A stretch of DNA of 6,483 nt, taken from assembly GCA_014191535.1 (NCBI GenBank), contig BJHC01000083.1:1-6483 (forward strand), given 5' to 3'. The notes beneath the pieces are model-generated. The model worked only from the letters and a program-made list of their open reading frames with translations, made no database searches and was not told the origin of the DNA. The position numbers were made by a program, and so were the translations under genes. Of this stretch, positions 1 to 5,470 are shown one piece after another. Within the stretch, counting starts at the first letter, position 1. Each line of letters begins with the position of its first letter. This DNA comes from Cyanobium sp. (GTDB taxonomy: Bacteria; Cyanobacteriota; Cyanobacteriia; PCC-6307; Cyanobiaceae).

Positions 1-1031
1 TGCTGATGCAGCTGTCGCTCTACCCGGAGAGCCAGCTGCGTCAGAGGCTGCAATTGCGCGATCGGGCGGGCTTAGGCCCTGATTTGATCCTGACCGGGGC
101 CGATAGTGCCAACTCCCTGCTGCGGGTGGGGTTGACGGACCCCATCCCGGACGATCCCCAGCTGCGGGATGCCAGCAGCCCGATGCTGCTGGAACGGCTG
201 CGCAACCGCCGCGGCCAGTTGGCGGCACAGCCCATGGTGCTGTTCCCCCAACTGGCCTGCTACGACCGGCGCCGGCTGCCGGTGCCCCCCACCAGCCTCA
301 GCGGCCTGCTGGAATCCAGTGCCGCCGGGGTGCCGGTGGGTCTCGCGATCGACCTGCGCCAGCTCCTCTGGACCGCCGGGGGCTTCGGCGCCATCCCCGG
401 CCTGACGCAGGCGGCGCTTGGACAGCAACCCAACCCACGCGAGCGGGCTCAGATCCGCAGTTGGTTGACCTGGCTGCAGCAGGCCAGCAATCAGCAGCGG
501 GTGACGTTCATGCCCAACCAGACCGCGCTTCGCCAAAGCCTCAGCGCAGGCGGCCTGGCGTGGGTGAGCTGCAACAGTGGCGATCTCGAGCTGATGCGCC
601 GCAAGCTGGGCCCCCACTTGGGGGTCAGCGCGCTGCCCAATGGGGCCGCCCATCCCGCCAGCCCGGTGAACCGTCTGCGGGTGCTGGCCCTGGGGCGCAA
701 CTCCAGCGGGGCGCAGCGTGAGATGAGCCTGGAGATGATCCGCTTCACCGTGGCCCCCCTGGTGCAGCGGGCCTTAACCCTGGACAACCTGAGCTTCCTG
801 CCCACCAACCCCCGGGTGAGCGTGCCGGTGCAGAGCTCCAGCGTGCTGCAGGCGATGGTGACATCGCGCCAACAGGCCCGCAGCATGGACCACCTGATGG
901 CGGACATCCATCAGGAGGATCCCCGGCTCGCCGCCCTGCAGAACGAGGTCATCGTGCCGGTGCTGTTCGGCCTGGTGGAACCGAAGCTGGCCACGCAGAA
1001 GCTGATCACCATCCTGCGGAGGCAGCCATGA
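1..1031 (+). CDS. Extracellular solute-binding protein-like (periplasmic), 5' end outside the window
   Basis: The frame is open from base 3 and a Met codon lies at base 6, but the product seems to start mid-domain: there is no signal peptide and the first beta strand expected of this fold is missing, so I treat the gene as truncated by the window edge. Numbering from that Met, the features resemble family 1 (MalE-type) substrate-binding proteins: GPDLILTGADSANSLLRVGL (24-43), like the usual 'G..PDv......l...GL' segment; a CYDRRRLPVPPTS stretch (85-97), like the usual 'YN..l...P.T'; AGGLAWVSCNSGDLE (181-195) followed by LGPHLGVSALPNG (201-213), like the 'G.aAm......lg..lp.P' segment; and FLPTNPRV (264-271), like the C-terminal 'lP.n'. 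The role would be binding a solute in the periplasm; the ligand cannot be told. It overlaps the downstream channel gene by four bases. Family assignment rests on pattern similarity only; a distant or degenerate member is possible. Confidence 0.68.
   Translation, partial: LMQLSLYPESQLRQRLQLRDRAGLGPDLILTGADSANSLLRVGLTDPIPDDPQLRDASSPMLLERLRNRRGQLAAQPMVLFPQLACYDRRRLPVPPTSLSGLLESSAAGVPVGLAIDLRQLLWTAGGFGAIPGLTQAALGQQPNPRERAQIRSWLTWLQQASNQQRVTFMPNQTALRQSLSAGGLAWVSCNSGDLELMRRKLGPHLGVSALPNGAAHPASPVNRLRVLALGRNSSGAQREMSLEMIRFTVAPLVQRALTLDNLSFLPTNPRVSVPVQSSSVLQAMVTSRQQARSMDHLMADIHQEDPRLAALQNEVIVPVLFGLVEPKLATQKLITILRRQP
1018..1022 (+). promoter_or_regulatory. Shine-Dalgarno GGAGG for the channel gene
   Basis: GGAGG lies five bases before the ATG at 1028, inside the last codons of the upstream gene. 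It fixes the channel start and, together with the ATGA overlap at 1028-1031, suggests coupled translation of the two genes. Confidence 0.8.
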
Positions 1032-2296
1032 GGGATCTGATCCGCGAAATTCTGGGCTGGCTGGGGTATCTGGAACGCAGCGACGTGCTGGTGCAGCTGT
1101 TCGCCTTTGGCGCGGCCCTGGTGCTGATGCGCCGGCTGGTGCGGCACCGCATCGCAGCGGCGGGGCTACGGCGCCGCTGGCGCAACCTGCTGCTGGCCAT
1201 CAGCGGCCCCGGCCTGGCCATGCTGCTGAGTCTGCTGCTGCCCTTTGCGCAGCAATCCTTCGGGCTGCTGCGGCTCCTGGGGGTCTTTTGGCTGGGTTGG
1301 AATCTGCTGGGGCTGCTGGAGCTGCAGCTGGATCACTGGCTGCCCAAGGAACGGGTGCATCAACTGCTCAGCCGGTTGCTGCGGCCGCTCTATCTCCTGG
1401 GCGCCACGCTGGTGCTGATCGACAAGCTCGACAGCATCAGCGACCTGGCGGTGATCCAGGTGGGCCAGCTGTTCAACGCCTCCATCGACCTGGGCAAGGT
1501 CTGCACCGCCCTATTGGTGATCTATCTGCTGTTGCTGGGGTCAGCCCCCCCGGCGGCGGCCCTGGCTTGGCTGGCCCATCGCTTTCTGGGGATCAGCGAA
1601 GGCAGCCGCAAGGCCCTGGAGCTCATCCTGCGCTACGCCGTGGTCGCCTTGGGCATCCTGGCGGTGGCCTTCCATGTGGGTTTCAACGGCACCGCCCTGC
1701 TGGCGGTGGCCGGCGGCCTGTCGGTGGGCCTGGGCTTCGGCATCAAAGAGGTGTTCTCCAACTTCGTCAGCGGCCTGTGGCTGCTGTTCGAGGGGTCCGT
1801 GCGCCCCGGCGAAGTGCTGATGATCGATGGCGACCCCTGCGAGGTGCGCAAGCTGGGGCTGCGGGCCACCCTGCTCTGGCGCGACCGCGACAACGCCGAG
1901 CTGCTGATCCCCAACCAGACCTTCTTCACCGAAGCCGCCACCACCTACACCGCCAGCGACCGCATGCGCCGCAGCCAGGTGAGCGTGGGGGCCGCCTACC
2001 ACCACGACCCCGCCGAGGTGATCGCCCTGCTGGAGGCCACCGCCCTACAGGTGTCGCGAGTGCTTCAACATCCCGCCCCCACGGGCCTGCTGCTCAGCTA
2101 TGGGGACTCCGCGATCAACTACGCCCTGCGCTTCTGGATCGCCCACCCCATGGACAACGTGGGCATCTGCAGTGAGGTGAACCAGGCGATCTGGACGGCC
2201 TTCAAACAGCACAACATCGAGATCCCCTTCCCGCAGCAGGTGGAGTACTCGATGGTGTGGCCGCCGGAACGGCAGACCCCCAACACCAGCCACTGA
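1028..2296 (+). CDS. MscS/MscK-type mechanosensitive ion channel
   Basis: A 422-residue inner-membrane channel of the MscS superfamily, expected to open under membrane tension and release ions and small solutes in osmotic downshock. About six hydrophobic helices (roughly 20-34, 53-73, 78-98, 115-132, 157-184, 198-217) precede the pore helix. The pore region, 221-254, is Gly/Ala rich and contains GLGFGIKEVFSNFVSG (234-249). This is closer to E. coli MscK/KefA (GFGLQEIF.NFVSG) than to MscS. The following beta domain shows RPGEVLMIDG (259-268), LLIPNQTFF (292-300) and the soluble alpha/beta part ending in IPFPQQVEY (399-407). Aligned by eye to E. coli MscS, the Gly113 kink position is Glu241 here. 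Length is far below MscK, which has a large periplasmic domain; here the upstream gene supplies a separate periplasmic-type protein. The start is set by the GGAGG at 1018 and the four-base overlap. The family call is very secure; gating and ion preference are unknown. Confidence 0.95.
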   Translation: MRDLIREILGWLGYLERSDVLVQLFAFGAALVLMRRLVRHRIAAAGLRRRWRNLLLAISGPGLAMLLSLLLPFAQQSFGLLRLLGVFWLGWNLLGLLELQLDHWLPKERVHQLLSRLLRPLYLLGATLVLIDKLDSISDLAVIQVGQLFNASIDLGKVCTALLVIYLLLLGSAPPAAALAWLAHRFLGISEGSRKALELILRYAVVALGILAVAFHVGFNGTALLAVAGGLSVGLGFGIKEVFSNFVSGLWLLFEGSVRPGEVLMIDGDPCEVRKLGLRATLLWRDRDNAELLIPNQTFFTEAATTYTASDRMRRSQVSVGAAYHHDPAEVIALLEATALQVSRVLQHPAPTGLLLSYGDSAINYALRFWIAHPMDNVGICSEVNQAIWTAFKQHNIEIPFPQQVEYSMVWPPERQTPNTSH

Positions 2297-2303
2297 GCCC
2301 GCC

Positions 2304-2927
2304 CTAGCCCTCGGCCAGCCGCCGCAGATACCCCTCGCGGCTGCCGGCATTGATCCAGCCGGTGGCGATGGTCTTGCTGTGGTCGTGGCTGACGCGCCCC
2401 CGGTGGATGTGGGAGGGGCCGGCCGGGAAGATCACGAGCTTGCCGCGCTCCGCCGGCTCGTGGTGCTGCTGCCAGTGGAACTCCGTGCCGGCCTCCGGCA
2501 CCGTGTCGCAATACAGGATCCAGGCCAGCACACGGTGCACCGGCTCGGTGGCCTCATCGCTGATGGTCCAGTCGCAGTGCCAGCGTTTGAAGCCCTCCCC
2601 GGGGGCGTAGCGCTGCAGGTTGAAGATCGGATTCACGAACAGCTCCCGGTCGGGGCAGCAGTCGCGGAAGAGCGGGCGCTCCTTGAGGTACTGCTCCAGG
2701 GCCGCTGACACGCCGCGCAGGATCACCTCCGCCAGGGCAAAGGCTTCCGGGTCGGAGCGATCGATCGCCACCAGGCTGATGTCGGTGGACACCTTGGCGG
2801 GCTCGCCGCCACCGGGGCCAAAGGCCACCCCGGGACGCTGCAGGTCTGGACGGCGCTCAAAGAAGGCCATCACCCCATCGGCCAGGGCCTCAAAGCCGCC
2901 GTTGCGGTAGCGGGCGATCAGCTGCAT
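2304..2927 (-). CDS. 2-oxoglutarate/Fe(II)-dependent dioxygenase
   Basis: A 207-residue soluble enzyme of the double-stranded beta-helix oxygenase class, which uses Fe(II), 2-oxoglutarate and O2 to hydroxylate a substrate. The iron site is visible: HCD (His117, Asp119) after QRYAPGEGFKRW, and a distal histidine in IHRGRVSHDHSKTIATGW (174-191), best taken as His175. Lys185 lies ten residues later, the spacing of the 2-oxoglutarate-binding Lys in prolyl 4-hydroxylases. The segment EAGTEFHWQQHHEPAERGKL (145-164) and the following VIFPAG match the strand before the distal His in that family. No signal peptide or membrane segment is evident, so it is probably cytoplasmic. Start ATG (complement of 2925-2927) has GGGAGG seven bases upstream and overlaps the end of the preceding minus-strand gene by ten bases. 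Substrate is unknown; a prolyl-hydroxylase-like protein or peptide hydroxylase is one possibility. Confident of class, not of substrate. Confidence 0.9.
   Translation of the reverse strand: MQLIARYRNGGFEALADGVMAFFERRPDLQRPGVAFGPGGGEPAKVSTDISLVAIDRSDPEAFALAEVILRGVSAALEQYLKERPLFRDCCPDRELFVNPIFNLQRYAPGEGFKRWHCDWTISDEATEPVHRVLAWILYCDTVPEAGTEFHWQQHHEPAERGKLVIFPAGPSHIHRGRVSHDHSKTIATGWINAGSREGYLRRLAEG
2757..2768. repeat. 12-base perfect palindrome GCGATCGATCGC
   Basis: This self-complementary sequence sits inside the dioxygenase gene, where it encodes part of AIDRSD. It resembles the cyanobacterial HIP1 octamer GCGATCGC with ATCG inserted, and contains two GATC sites. It may be chance given the coding constraint. 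Confidence 0.5.
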
Positions 2928-3385
2928 GGGGCTGCCTCCCGCCAGGGGATCGCCACCAGGGCATCGAGGCGCTGCCAGCGGCTGCGGTCGGCCACCACCC
3001 GTTCCGTCAGGTCAACGCGATCCAACGCTTGGGCGATGTGGTCGGGCTGCAGCAAGGCATCCTCTGGCCCCTGGGGGAGCACCAGCACCTGTTGCTCGGC
3101 TGGATCGGCCATCAGCTGCAGCTCCAGGTCGGCCAGTTCCCGCTCAAAAAACAGCCGGCGCATGCGGGCCGACTGGGCGGGGCCGAGGGCCGCCGCAAAG
3201 GTTTTGAGGCCGGCTTCATCGCCGCTGCAGCCACAGTTGAGGGCCAGCCAGATCAGCAGCTTGGCCCAGCTTTCAGCGCTCCACAGCGGTTGAAAGCTCT
3301 GCCGGTGCTGACGCACCAGCTCCGCCAGGGCGAAGTCCACCAAGGTGGCCTGGAGGGCCAGGGGATCAGGGGATGCCGTTGTCAT
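2918..3385 (-). CDS. Conserved-looking protein of unknown function, 155 aa
   Basis: I do not recognise the family. The product is about 155 residues, soluble and mostly helical by composition. A hydrophobic, Trp-containing stretch, ESWAKLLIWLALNCGCSGD (38-56), has a Cys-Gly-Cys; then comes a charged helix (RMRRLFFERELADLELQ, 74-90), then MADPAEQQVLVLP (92-104) and a C-terminal alpha region. It has no signal peptide. I chose ATG at 3385 (complement) rather than the upstream in-frame ATGs at 3394 and 3433: GGGGAGG lies nine bases before it, whereas the ATG at 3394 directly abuts that site, and the 3433 start would run into the divergent spacer. It overlaps the downstream dioxygenase start by ten bases, so the two are likely translated from one message. 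The Cys pair could bind metal or form a disulfide, but two cysteines alone do not show it. Confidence 0.8.
   Translation of the reverse strand: MTTASPDPLALQATLVDFALAELVRQHRQSFQPLWSAESWAKLLIWLALNCGCSGDEAGLKTFAAALGPAQSARMRRLFFERELADLELQLMADPAEQQVLVLPQGPEDALLQPDHIAQALDRVDLTERVVADRSRWQRLDALVAIPWREAAPCS
2935..2940 (-). promoter_or_regulatory. Shine-Dalgarno GGGAGG for the dioxygenase
   Basis: On the minus strand GGGAGG stands seven bases before the ATG at 2927, inside the coding region of the upstream minus-strand gene. It supports that start and a two-gene operon. Confidence 0.75.
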
Positions 3386-3394
3386 GGACACCAT

Positions 3395-3401
3395 CCTCCC
3401 C
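3395..3401 (-). promoter_or_regulatory. Shine-Dalgarno GGGGAGG that decides the start of the 155-aa gene
   Basis: On the minus strand GGGGAGG lies nine bases before the ATG at 3385. A competing ATG at 3394 begins right after this site and is therefore unlikely to be used. Confidence 0.75.
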
Positions 3402-3408
3402 ACCAGCC

Positions 3409-3426
3409 GGCAGACTGCTGGCAGAC
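3409..3426 (+). repeat. Tandem GGCAGAC repeat, 11-base period
   Basis: GGCAGAC occurs at 3409-3415 and again at 3420-3426. Counting the two bases before each copy, the pattern is CYGGCAGAC. The period of 11 is one helical turn, placing both copies on the same DNA face, as in many operators. With only two copies, chance is not excluded. Confidence 0.45.
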
Positions 3427-3441
3427 ACGGCACCCGACGCC

Positions 3442-3696
3442 ATGGCCCTGGATTTCAACGACCCCGATCTGGAGTTCTCGGATCTGGTCTACGCCTACCA
3501 GAGCTGGGTGATGGCGGTGATCAACGACGAAAAGCTCGGGGGCGACAAGCTGCTCACCGATGAGATCGCCGATGACGCCCTGAGCGCCATGCGGTTTCTG
3601 CCCGGCGAAGTCACCGCTGCGATCGAAACCAGCCTGGCCCGCGTCTACGACGTGGACCCCGACGAACTGGCGACCCTGCTGTTCCCCGAAGACTGA
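3442..3696 (+). CDS. Small, highly acidic conserved-looking protein, 84 aa
   Basis: I do not recognise a named family, though the compact, motif-rich sequence looks like a conserved cyanobacterial small protein. It carries 20 acidic and 4 basic residues in 84. The N-terminal part, MALDFNDPDLEFSDLVYAYQ (1-20), leads into a predicted helix, SWVMAVINDEKL (21-32). Next come TDEIADDALSAMRFLPGEV (39-57) and a C-terminal VDPDELATLLFPED (71-84). No signal peptide, membrane segment or cysteine is present, so it is probably a cytoplasmic binding or accessory protein. I chose the ATG at 3442; an in-frame ATG at 3373 would add 23 low-complexity, Pro/Ser-rich residues that overlap the opposite gene. There is no Shine-Dalgarno before 3442, so the start is less sure than the frame. 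It lies nine bases before the methyltransferase gene and is the first gene of the plus-strand run. Confidence 0.85.
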   Translation: MALDFNDPDLEFSDLVYAYQSWVMAVINDEKLGGDKLLTDEIADDALSAMRFLPGEVTAAIETSLARVYDVDPDELATLLFPED

Positions 3697-3705
3697 GCCG
3701 CGCCG

Positions 3706-4542
3706 ATGGGGGCCGACTACATCCTCGGCACCCATCGCCAGGAGCTGGAACGGCTGCGCCTTCAGCACGACCTCTGGCGGCCCCTCTGCCAGGCCGCCTG
3801 GGGGCGGGCTGGTTTCGGGCTGGGCCAACGGGTGCTCGACCTGGGGGCTGGCCCTGGCTTCGCCGCCCTGGATCTGGCCCGGCTGGTGGGGCCCGAGGGG
3901 CGGGTGCTGGCCCTGGAGCGCAGCGCGGTTTACGTGGCCTGCGGCCAGGAGCTGGCGGCGGCCGCAGGGTTGGGCCAGCTGGAGCTGCGCCAGCACGATC
4001 TGCTGCAGGAGCCCTGGCCCCGGGGGCCGCGGGACCAACCTGAAGCCGGCTTCGATCGCGCCTGGTGCCGCTGGCTGGCGATGTTTTTGCCAGACCTGGA
4101 CCCGTGGCTGCAGGGGCTGGAGCAGGTGATCACCCCCGGGGGGCAACTGCTGGTGCACGAATACGGCCACTGGGACAGCTTCGGCCTGCATCCCCACGGC
4201 CAGGCCATCGCCCGGTTCGGGGCCGCCTGCCAGCAGAGTTTTCGGGCGGCGGGCGGTGACCCGGACGTGAACCGGCGCCTGCCGTCACTGCTGGCGGCGC
4301 GGGGCTGGCGGATCGAGGCCTTGCAGCCCCTGCCGGTGCTTGGGGTCGCGGGATCGATGGCCTGGGCCTGGATGGAGGACTTTGTGGCGGTCTACGGCCC
4401 CCAACTGATCGCCCTGGGGCTCTGGAGCGCCGCCGACCAGGCGGAGGCGGAGGCGGAGATCAGCACCAGCCGCCACGACTCCGGCAGCTTCTGGATGGCA
4501 CCCACATTGCTGGAACTGCGGGCGACACGATGGGCGCCGTAA
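3706..4542 (+). CDS. Class I SAM-dependent methyltransferase
   Basis: A 278-residue soluble enzyme expected to transfer a methyl group from S-adenosylmethionine. The Rossmann core is clear: motif I RVLDLGAGPGFAALDLA (42-58), acidic end of strand two at LALERS (68-73), FDRAWCRWLAMFLPDLD (116-132) at strand four, and PGGQLLVHEY (144-153) at strand five. The N-terminal segment YILGTHRQELERLRLQHDLW (5-24) is typical of a bacterial UbiE/methyltransferase_11-like subgroup in which it caps the SAM pocket. The C-terminal half (about 155-278) is a substrate-side extension that includes an Ala-Glu run (246-251) coded by a hexamer repeat. The substrate cannot be inferred. The gene starts nine bases after the acidic-protein stop without an evident Shine-Dalgarno, so translation may be coupled. 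Confidence 0.93.
   Translation: MGADYILGTHRQELERLRLQHDLWRPLCQAAWGRAGFGLGQRVLDLGAGPGFAALDLARLVGPEGRVLALERSAVYVACGQELAAAAGLGQLELRQHDLLQEPWPRGPRDQPEAGFDRAWCRWLAMFLPDLDPWLQGLEQVITPGGQLLVHEYGHWDSFGLHPHGQAIARFGAACQQSFRAAGGDPDVNRRLPSLLAARGWRIEALQPLPVLGVAGSMAWAWMEDFVAVYGPQLIALGLWSAADQAEAEAEISTSRHDSGSFWMAPTLLELRATRWAP
4441..4458 (+). repeat. Three tandem GCGGAG hexamers in the methyltransferase gene
   Basis: Three exact copies of GCGGAG encode AEAEAE (246-251). The unit is a multiple of three, so copy-number change would lengthen or shorten the protein by two residues without shifting frame. Confidence 0.8.
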
Positions 4543-4558
4543 GGCTCCCCCCGATCCC

Positions 4559-5470
4559 ATGGCCTGGACCCGCGCCGACATGCCTGAGCTGCAGGGCCGC
4601 ACCGCCCTGGTGACGGGCGCCAACAGCGGCCTGGGGCTGGAGACGGCCCGCGCCCTCGCGGCCCAGGGGGCCACGGTGCTGCTGGCCTGCCGCAGCCAAG
4701 CCAAAGCTGAACACACCCAAGCGCAGTTGAAGGCGGAGGGCCTGAGCGGCCTGGAGCCCCTGGAGCTCAACCTGGCGGATCTGGCCAGCGTGGGCCGTGC
4801 CGCCACGGCCGTGGCCGAGCGACACCCAGGGCTGGATCTGCTGATCAACAACGCCGGCGTGATGGCCCCACCCCTGGAGCGCAGCGCCCAGGGGTTTGAA
4901 CTGCAGCTGGGGGTCAACCACCTGGGCCACTTCGCCCTCACCCAGGCCCTGCTGCCGCTGCTGGAGCAACGCCCGGGAGCCCGGGTGGTGCATGTGAGCT
5001 CCGGAGCCGCCTACTTCGGCCGCATCGCCTTCGACGACCTGCAGGCCCAGCGGCGCTACGACCCGTGGACGGCCTACGGCCAGAGCAAGCTGGCCAATGT
5101 GATGACCGCGCTGGAGCTGCAGCGCCGGCTCCAGGGCAGCGGCAGCCGCGTCCAATCGCTGGTGGCCCACCCGGGCCTGGCCCGCACCAACCTGCAGCCC
5201 ACCTCCGTGGCCGCCCGCGGCTCGCGGCTGGAGGCCCTGGCCTACCGGCTGATGGATCCCCTGTTCCAGAGCGCCGCCATGGGGGCCCTGCCGCAGCTGT
5301 TCGCCGCCACCGCAGCGGAAGCCAAGCCGGGGGTGTTTTACGGCCCGGGCGGACCCGCCAACCTCAAGGGCTACCCCAAACCCTGCCGCATGCCCCCGGC
5401 GGCCCTGGATGCCGAGGCCTGCGAACGGCTCTGGGAGCTGAGCGCCGCCGCTGTCAATCTGCAGGGATGA
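4559..5470 (+). CDS. Short-chain dehydrogenase/reductase, retinol dehydrogenase/protochlorophyllide-reductase-like
   Basis: A 303-residue NAD(P)H-dependent oxidoreductase of the SDR superfamily. The order is canonical: cofactor-binding TGANSGLG (19-26), NNAG (97-100), structural Asn120 in VNHLGHF, catalytic Ser in VSSGA (146-150), and Tyr173/Lys177 in YGQSK, followed by HPGLARTNL (204-212). Arg45 in ACRS, right after strand two, favours NADP(H). The C-terminal FYGPGGPANLKGYPKPCR (260-277) and RLWELS (290-295) are typical of the WW-domain-oxidoreductase/retinol dehydrogenase-like branch, which is common in cyanobacteria; it is not light-dependent protochlorophyllide reductase itself as far as I can judge. 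The start at 4559 keeps the MAWTRADMPELQGR leader usual in this branch; Met8 is a weaker alternative. There is no Shine-Dalgarno. It follows the methyltransferase by 16 bases and overlaps the permease start by four. The physiological substrate is unknown. Confidence 0.93.
   Translation: MAWTRADMPELQGRTALVTGANSGLGLETARALAAQGATVLLACRSQAKAEHTQAQLKAEGLSGLEPLELNLADLASVGRAATAVAERHPGLDLLINNAGVMAPPLERSAQGFELQLGVNHLGHFALTQALLPLLEQRPGARVVHVSSGAAYFGRIAFDDLQAQRRYDPWTAYGQSKLANVMTALELQRRLQGSGSRVQSLVAHPGLARTNLQPTSVAARGSRLEALAYRLMDPLFQSAAMGALPQLFAATAAEAKPGVFYGPGGPANLKGYPKPCRMPPAALDAEACERLWELSAAAVNLQG

Larger units (their letters stand above)
3386..3441. promoter_or_regulatory. Divergent intergenic region between the minus-strand pair and the plus-strand cluster
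   Basis: The 56 bases between the two opposite start codons are the only place in the window where two transcripts can start divergently. I see no convincing AT-rich -10 element for either direction; promoters may overlap the flanking genes. It holds the minus-strand Shine-Dalgarno, the GGCAGAC tandem repeat and a short inverted repeat, CCAGC (3403-3407) with GCTGG (3417-3421). Confidence 0.5.

Noticed and set aside
72..653. Minus-strand open frame opposite the solute-binding-like gene
   Set aside because: Composition typical of antisense GC-rich frames; the plus-strand frame has the coherent motifs and is joined to the channel by an ATGA overlap.
1288..2175. Plus-strand open frame of 295 codons inside the channel gene
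   Set aside because: A frame-shifted reading of the channel, rich in Gly/Pro/Arg/Ala, without any family signal.
3403..3421. CCAGC/GCTGG inverted repeat as a terminator
   Set aside because: Five-base stem with a nine-base loop, no T run, and it lies between divergent starts, where a terminator makes no sense.
3386..3433. N-terminal extension of the 155-aa protein to an upstream ATG at 3433
   Set aside because: The extension would cover its own Shine-Dalgarno and most of the divergent spacer, and adds residues unlike the rest of the protein.
3029..3511. Plus-strand open frame across the divergent spacer
   Set aside because: It is antisense to the 155-aa gene, which has a strong ribosome site; its product is Gln/Gly/Pro-rich and it crosses the start of the acidic-protein gene in another frame.
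3382..4197. Minus-strand open frame of 271 codons opposite the acidic protein and methyltransferase
   Set aside because: Low-complexity Pro/Gln/Gly composition and complete overlap with two well-supported genes.
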